A DNA stretch of 64,000 nt from Natrinema hispanicum (GTDB lineage: Archaea; Halobacteriota; Halobacteria; Halobacteriales; Natrialbaceae). The notes under the pieces were generated by a model. That model was not told the origin of the DNA. It was given only the letters and a program-made list of their open reading frames with translations, and searched no databases. Positions 60,836 through 64,000 of this stretch are shown here, in pieces. A program made the translations under genes and the position numbers. The stretch lies in contig NZ_SHMP01000008.1 of the NCBI RefSeq assembly GCF_004217335.1, forward strand, positions 62,001-126,000, in the 5' to 3' direction. Position 1 is the stretch's first letter. Every line of letters starts with the position of its first letter.

Positions 60836-62056
60836 TTATTCGCCGAATGCCTCTGCGAGCCGCTCGCGCATGTACTCACGCCGATACTGTCTCCGTTCGG
60901 CCTCCGAGAGGTAGTTTTTCAGTACGACACTCGCATCGGAACTCCCCTGATCGGCCGCGATCGCGTCGAGATTCTCGAGCAACTGTTTCTGTGCGTTTGC
61001 ATACGCCGTATACCAGAACCGTCGCCCCATCTTTGAGGTCGGCGTTTCTCCGCGCACCTGGACATCTGCCCGCTCGGCGATCCGTTGAAAGCGTGCCTGT
61101 ATCGTCTCGCCGACAACGTGGCCGCTTTCGGCCCGGCTCGAGGGGAACAAGTAGCCCGACCATTCGCGGTCGGCGCTGCCAAGCGCGTCGATTCGATCGG
61201 TCAGCGTCTCGCGGCCATAGAGCAACGCAACCGTGCCGGGACCGTTCTTGCGTTCCTCGAAATAGATGTGCGGGTCATCGCCTTCGAGTGCGAGCTGGGA
61301 GACGTGCAACGAGGCGACTTCGTTGCGGCGTAGTCCCCACCCACAGAGGGCGAGCACCAACAGTTCCTCGTCGGGGCTCTCGACGGCATCGTACAGCCGG
61401 CGAACTTGCTCGCTCGAGAGGGCCGGATTGTCGGGTTCCGAGCGTTCCCATCCATATTCCATGTCGATGGTCTCGGCAGGATTGTACGCGGCTTTCCCAC
61501 GGCGCTGGAGGTGTTCGTAGAACTGCGAGACGTCCCCGAGATAGCGGAGTTTCGACGCCTCGCTGTCTAAGTCACGATCGAGTTCGTCAAAGACGGCGAG
61601 CACCCGTTCGATTTCATCGGCCCGGTGTGCGAGGTCGCCGAGGTGATCGGTGAGGTCAGCGCTGCCATGCACGTCTCGATAGAGGCGCGCGTAGGCCGCC
61701 AGTCGCGAGCGTTTCGTCTCGATAGTGCTGTCCGCGAGGTTGCGGCGGCGCGACAGTGTGCGGATGTACGACTTGAGCTCGTCGATCGCTGTTTCGTCGT
61801 CGATACCCCACTGATAGCCCTCGCTGTCGTCCTCGAAGTAGCCGGCCGACCGAAGGAACTCCGCAAGCGTCATGTCGTGTTGTTCGCGCAGCGCGTCTTG
61901 GAGGCCGCCGTAGCCCGTCTCGAGTAAGTCCTGATAGGACGGTCGGTCGGAGAGATCGACGCCGTCCCGTCGGAGGTCGGGTTCGATTTCGTTGTTCCAA
62001 AACGTGCGGAGTTCGTCGAGGGACTTGTGCGACCAGCGGATTCGTTCGCTACTCAT
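60836..62056 (-). CDS. Tyrosine recombinase/integrase-like protein
   Basis: This 406-residue protein starts at 62056 (MSSERIRWSHKSLDELRTFW). A longer frame to 62146 adds a basic N-terminus unlike the family. An N-terminal SAM-like helical domain (about 100-210) is followed by the catalytic domain: the first Arg in LALCGWGLRRNEVASLHVSQ, Lys in YFEERKNGPGTVALL, and a modified HxxR box reading KMGRRFWYTAY in place of H-x-x-R. A Tyr in VVLKNYLSEAERRQY is the likely nucleophile. The replacement of the first His may mean reduced or altered activity. No attachment site or tRNA is adjacent. Confidence 0.78.
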   Translation of the reverse strand: MSSERIRWSHKSLDELRTFWNNEIEPDLRRDGVDLSDRPSYQDLLETGYGGLQDALREQHDMTLAEFLRSAGYFEDDSEGYQWGIDDETAIDELKSYIRTLSRRRNLADSTIETKRSRLAAYARLYRDVHGSADLTDHLGDLAHRADEIERVLAVFDELDRDLDSEASKLRYLGDVSQFYEHLQRRGKAAYNPAETIDMEYGWERSEPDNPALSSEQVRRLYDAVESPDEELLVLALCGWGLRRNEVASLHVSQLALEGDDPHIYFEERKNGPGTVALLYGRETLTDRIDALGSADREWSGYLFPSSRAESGHVVGETIQARFQRIAERADVQVRGETPTSKMGRRFWYTAYANAQKQLLENLDAIAADQGSSDASVVLKNYLSEAERRQYRREYMRERLAEAFGE

Positions 62057-62682
62057 CGGCTCACCCACTCGAGAAAGCCGTTTGCTCGGGGGTGTGGTGA
62101 TTCTAAGACTGCCATTTCTGTACGTCTCTGTTTTTATGATAGTCACTAAAAGTTACCGTGTATGTGGTTGTCGACTACGGACAACTAAAATACACCTCAG
62201 AGTCGAGAAGGTCTGCTGAATTTGTGTAAATCACATATCGCTACATGAAATCCCGCCAAATCTGAACGGTCGGCTTTCGTGCCGAATGCGTCGAAAATAG
62301 CCATCTCGAGAACGAATGGAACGACTCGCGTTGCCGTTCGAACGCGATGTGGAGAAAATCGGACCGGGCGGCCACGGACACGCCCGCTTCAACGCCGAGA
62401 TTGACGCATGGCCACCACTCGCGAGAGACATCCCAACATCGAAGAGGTGGGTTCGCCGTCACTGACACGTAGGCGCGCCGAACCCGGAATAGAGTATGGG
62501 CACTGGCCATTGTCTAGTTACGCGATCGTGGCGTAGAGCGGAGTTACTCCTCGTCGGCGTTAGATTGAAATAGAGATAGTCACTTTTTGTGAAAAAGAAG
62601 CTGAACCAGTTGAACGTTCGCCGCTCACAGACAGCGTCTCGTTGTGTCTGGCTATAAACAAGGCGGTGGAGCATGATGGATC
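62057..62682. other. Gene-poor stretch
   Basis: No convincing gene. A 49-codon plus-strand frame at 62316-62465 (MERLALPFERDVEKIGPGGH) has fair composition but no recognised family. Confidence 0.3.
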
Positions 62683-63108
62683 TCATAGCGTGATGGTGGG
62701 ACTAGCGACACCGTTTTCGCGGTGGTGATTAGCGAGTGTAACAGCCAGACGAAGGCAGAGAGCGATGAAAACGTGTGCTTTGACCCTCACTCGGCCTGCG
62801 AGTCCGAGGCCGAGATTCTTGCAGACACCGATCGCTGTTTCTACCTGTGAGCGGTTCGAGTACGTCTTGTCGAGTTGCGTCTGCCGAAGACGAACCGTGT
62901 CGCTGTGCTCGTTGATTCGCTCCGCGATGCGGTAGTCTATATCGATCGGATTAGCCGTATTCCGTAGATTGGAGGGCGCAATCGGCACGACCGCCTGCGC
63001 CAGCAGGTGGCCGTGCCACTCCAGCATGTCGAACGCCGAATCAAATTGAGACCGGAGGTGGTTCGATACTCTCGACAGTTCAGTTGTATGGTATTGTTTG
63101 ATGTCGGA
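62683..63108 (-). mobile_element. Transposase remnant (haloarchaeal IS4-like)
   Basis: The minus strand reads KQYHTTELSRVSNHLRSQFD, FDMLEWHGHLLAQAVVPIAP, TYSNRSQVETAIGVCKNLGL and RVKAHVFIALCLRLAVTLAN to a stop at 62683, a continuous C-terminal half of a DDE transposase (NRSQVE block carries the catalytic Glu). A stop codon just above 63108 and the absence of the N-terminal half make it non-functional. It lies 154 bases upstream of the dihydrolipoamide dehydrogenase start. Confidence 0.65.
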
Positions 63109-63214
63109 TTAGAGATCCACTACTGTGTTTGAATCCATTGGCGTCTTTTTGCCGCTCTGTCTTCGTATCTCCGGCTAGATGTGACGGCATCACATGCTAC
63201 CGTCCCACCAATAG

Positions 63215-64000
<786 letters not shown>

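Overview
The window comes from a halophilic archaeon (class Halobacteria). Proteins are strongly acidic, twin-arginine leaders are common, and there are regulators with the HTH-10/bacterio-opsin-activator domain, a HalOD1 domain, halocyanin-type copper domains, an archaeal pilin leader (AVSPLIG) and haloarchaeal transposase remnants. GC content is high in genes and lower in scattered, gene-poor, IS-scarred stretches. This suggests a plasmid, megaplasmid or accessory chromosomal region. I see no rRNA, tRNA, CRISPR array or Orc/Cdc6 gene.

Layout. 1-3700: small membrane proteins, a DUF3592 protein, a decayed gene and a secreted Ig-like-repeat protein. 3955-6150: a ParA plus partner partition operon flanked on both sides by TCTAAG repeats (candidate centromere). 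6316-10560: a Tat-exported beta-helix protein, a cysteine-less asparagine-synthase-like protein and a 52-aa zinc-ribbon protein. 10665-18346: a surface-structure locus. One arm on the minus strand holds a winged-helix membrane regulator, a DUF1102 protein and two CapC-like membrane proteins. The divergent plus arm holds two DUF1102 proteins, a 41-aa acidic peptide, a DUF5658-like membrane protein, a signal peptidase I and a DUF5305 protein. The divergent region carries a GTCAAC operator array, and the same motif forms an inverted repeat before the signal peptidase. 18698-21700: a 1000-aa PAS/GAF/HTH-10 regulator.

21926-33135: an iron regulon. Eight palindromes of the type TTTAGG-N4-CCTAAA (DtxR/IdeR/SirR-like) precede a secreted protein with an LPFTG anchor, a FecCD permease-ATPase pair, two paralogous Tat lipoprotein binding proteins and a helical-repeat plus halocyanin lipoprotein. 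Interspersed are three copies of a 110-bp MITE, a pcm methyltransferase and decayed genes. 33722-37860: a Tat nitroreductase, a lipoprotein, a broken M48 peptidase, a photolyase with a Tat-like leader, and inverted TnpB-less IS200/IS605-type ends. 38034-44004: a thiolase / DUF35 / glutaconate-type CoA-transferase operon with an HTH-10 regulator, and a saccharopine-dehydrogenase-like reductase.

44410-53337: fragments, a HalOD1 protein, a PNPOx-like protein, a three-gene type IV pilus operon (ATPase, platform protein, large Ig-domain pilin) and a KaiC-like protein. 53886-60567: an APC permease fused to UspA domains, then light-repair genes (Cry-DASH and an FeS-type photolyase) and a HAD phosphatase truncated by an IS5-like remnant. 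60836-64000: a tyrosine recombinase, another transposase remnant and the start of a lipoyl-domain dihydrolipoamide dehydrogenase that runs off the end.

The best candidate for an under-described system is the DUF1102 / signal peptidase / CapC-like locus at 10.6-18.3 kb. It looks like a regulated, dedicated export system for TasA-like surface subunits. Second is the iron regulon with its six-repeat halocyanin lipoprotein.
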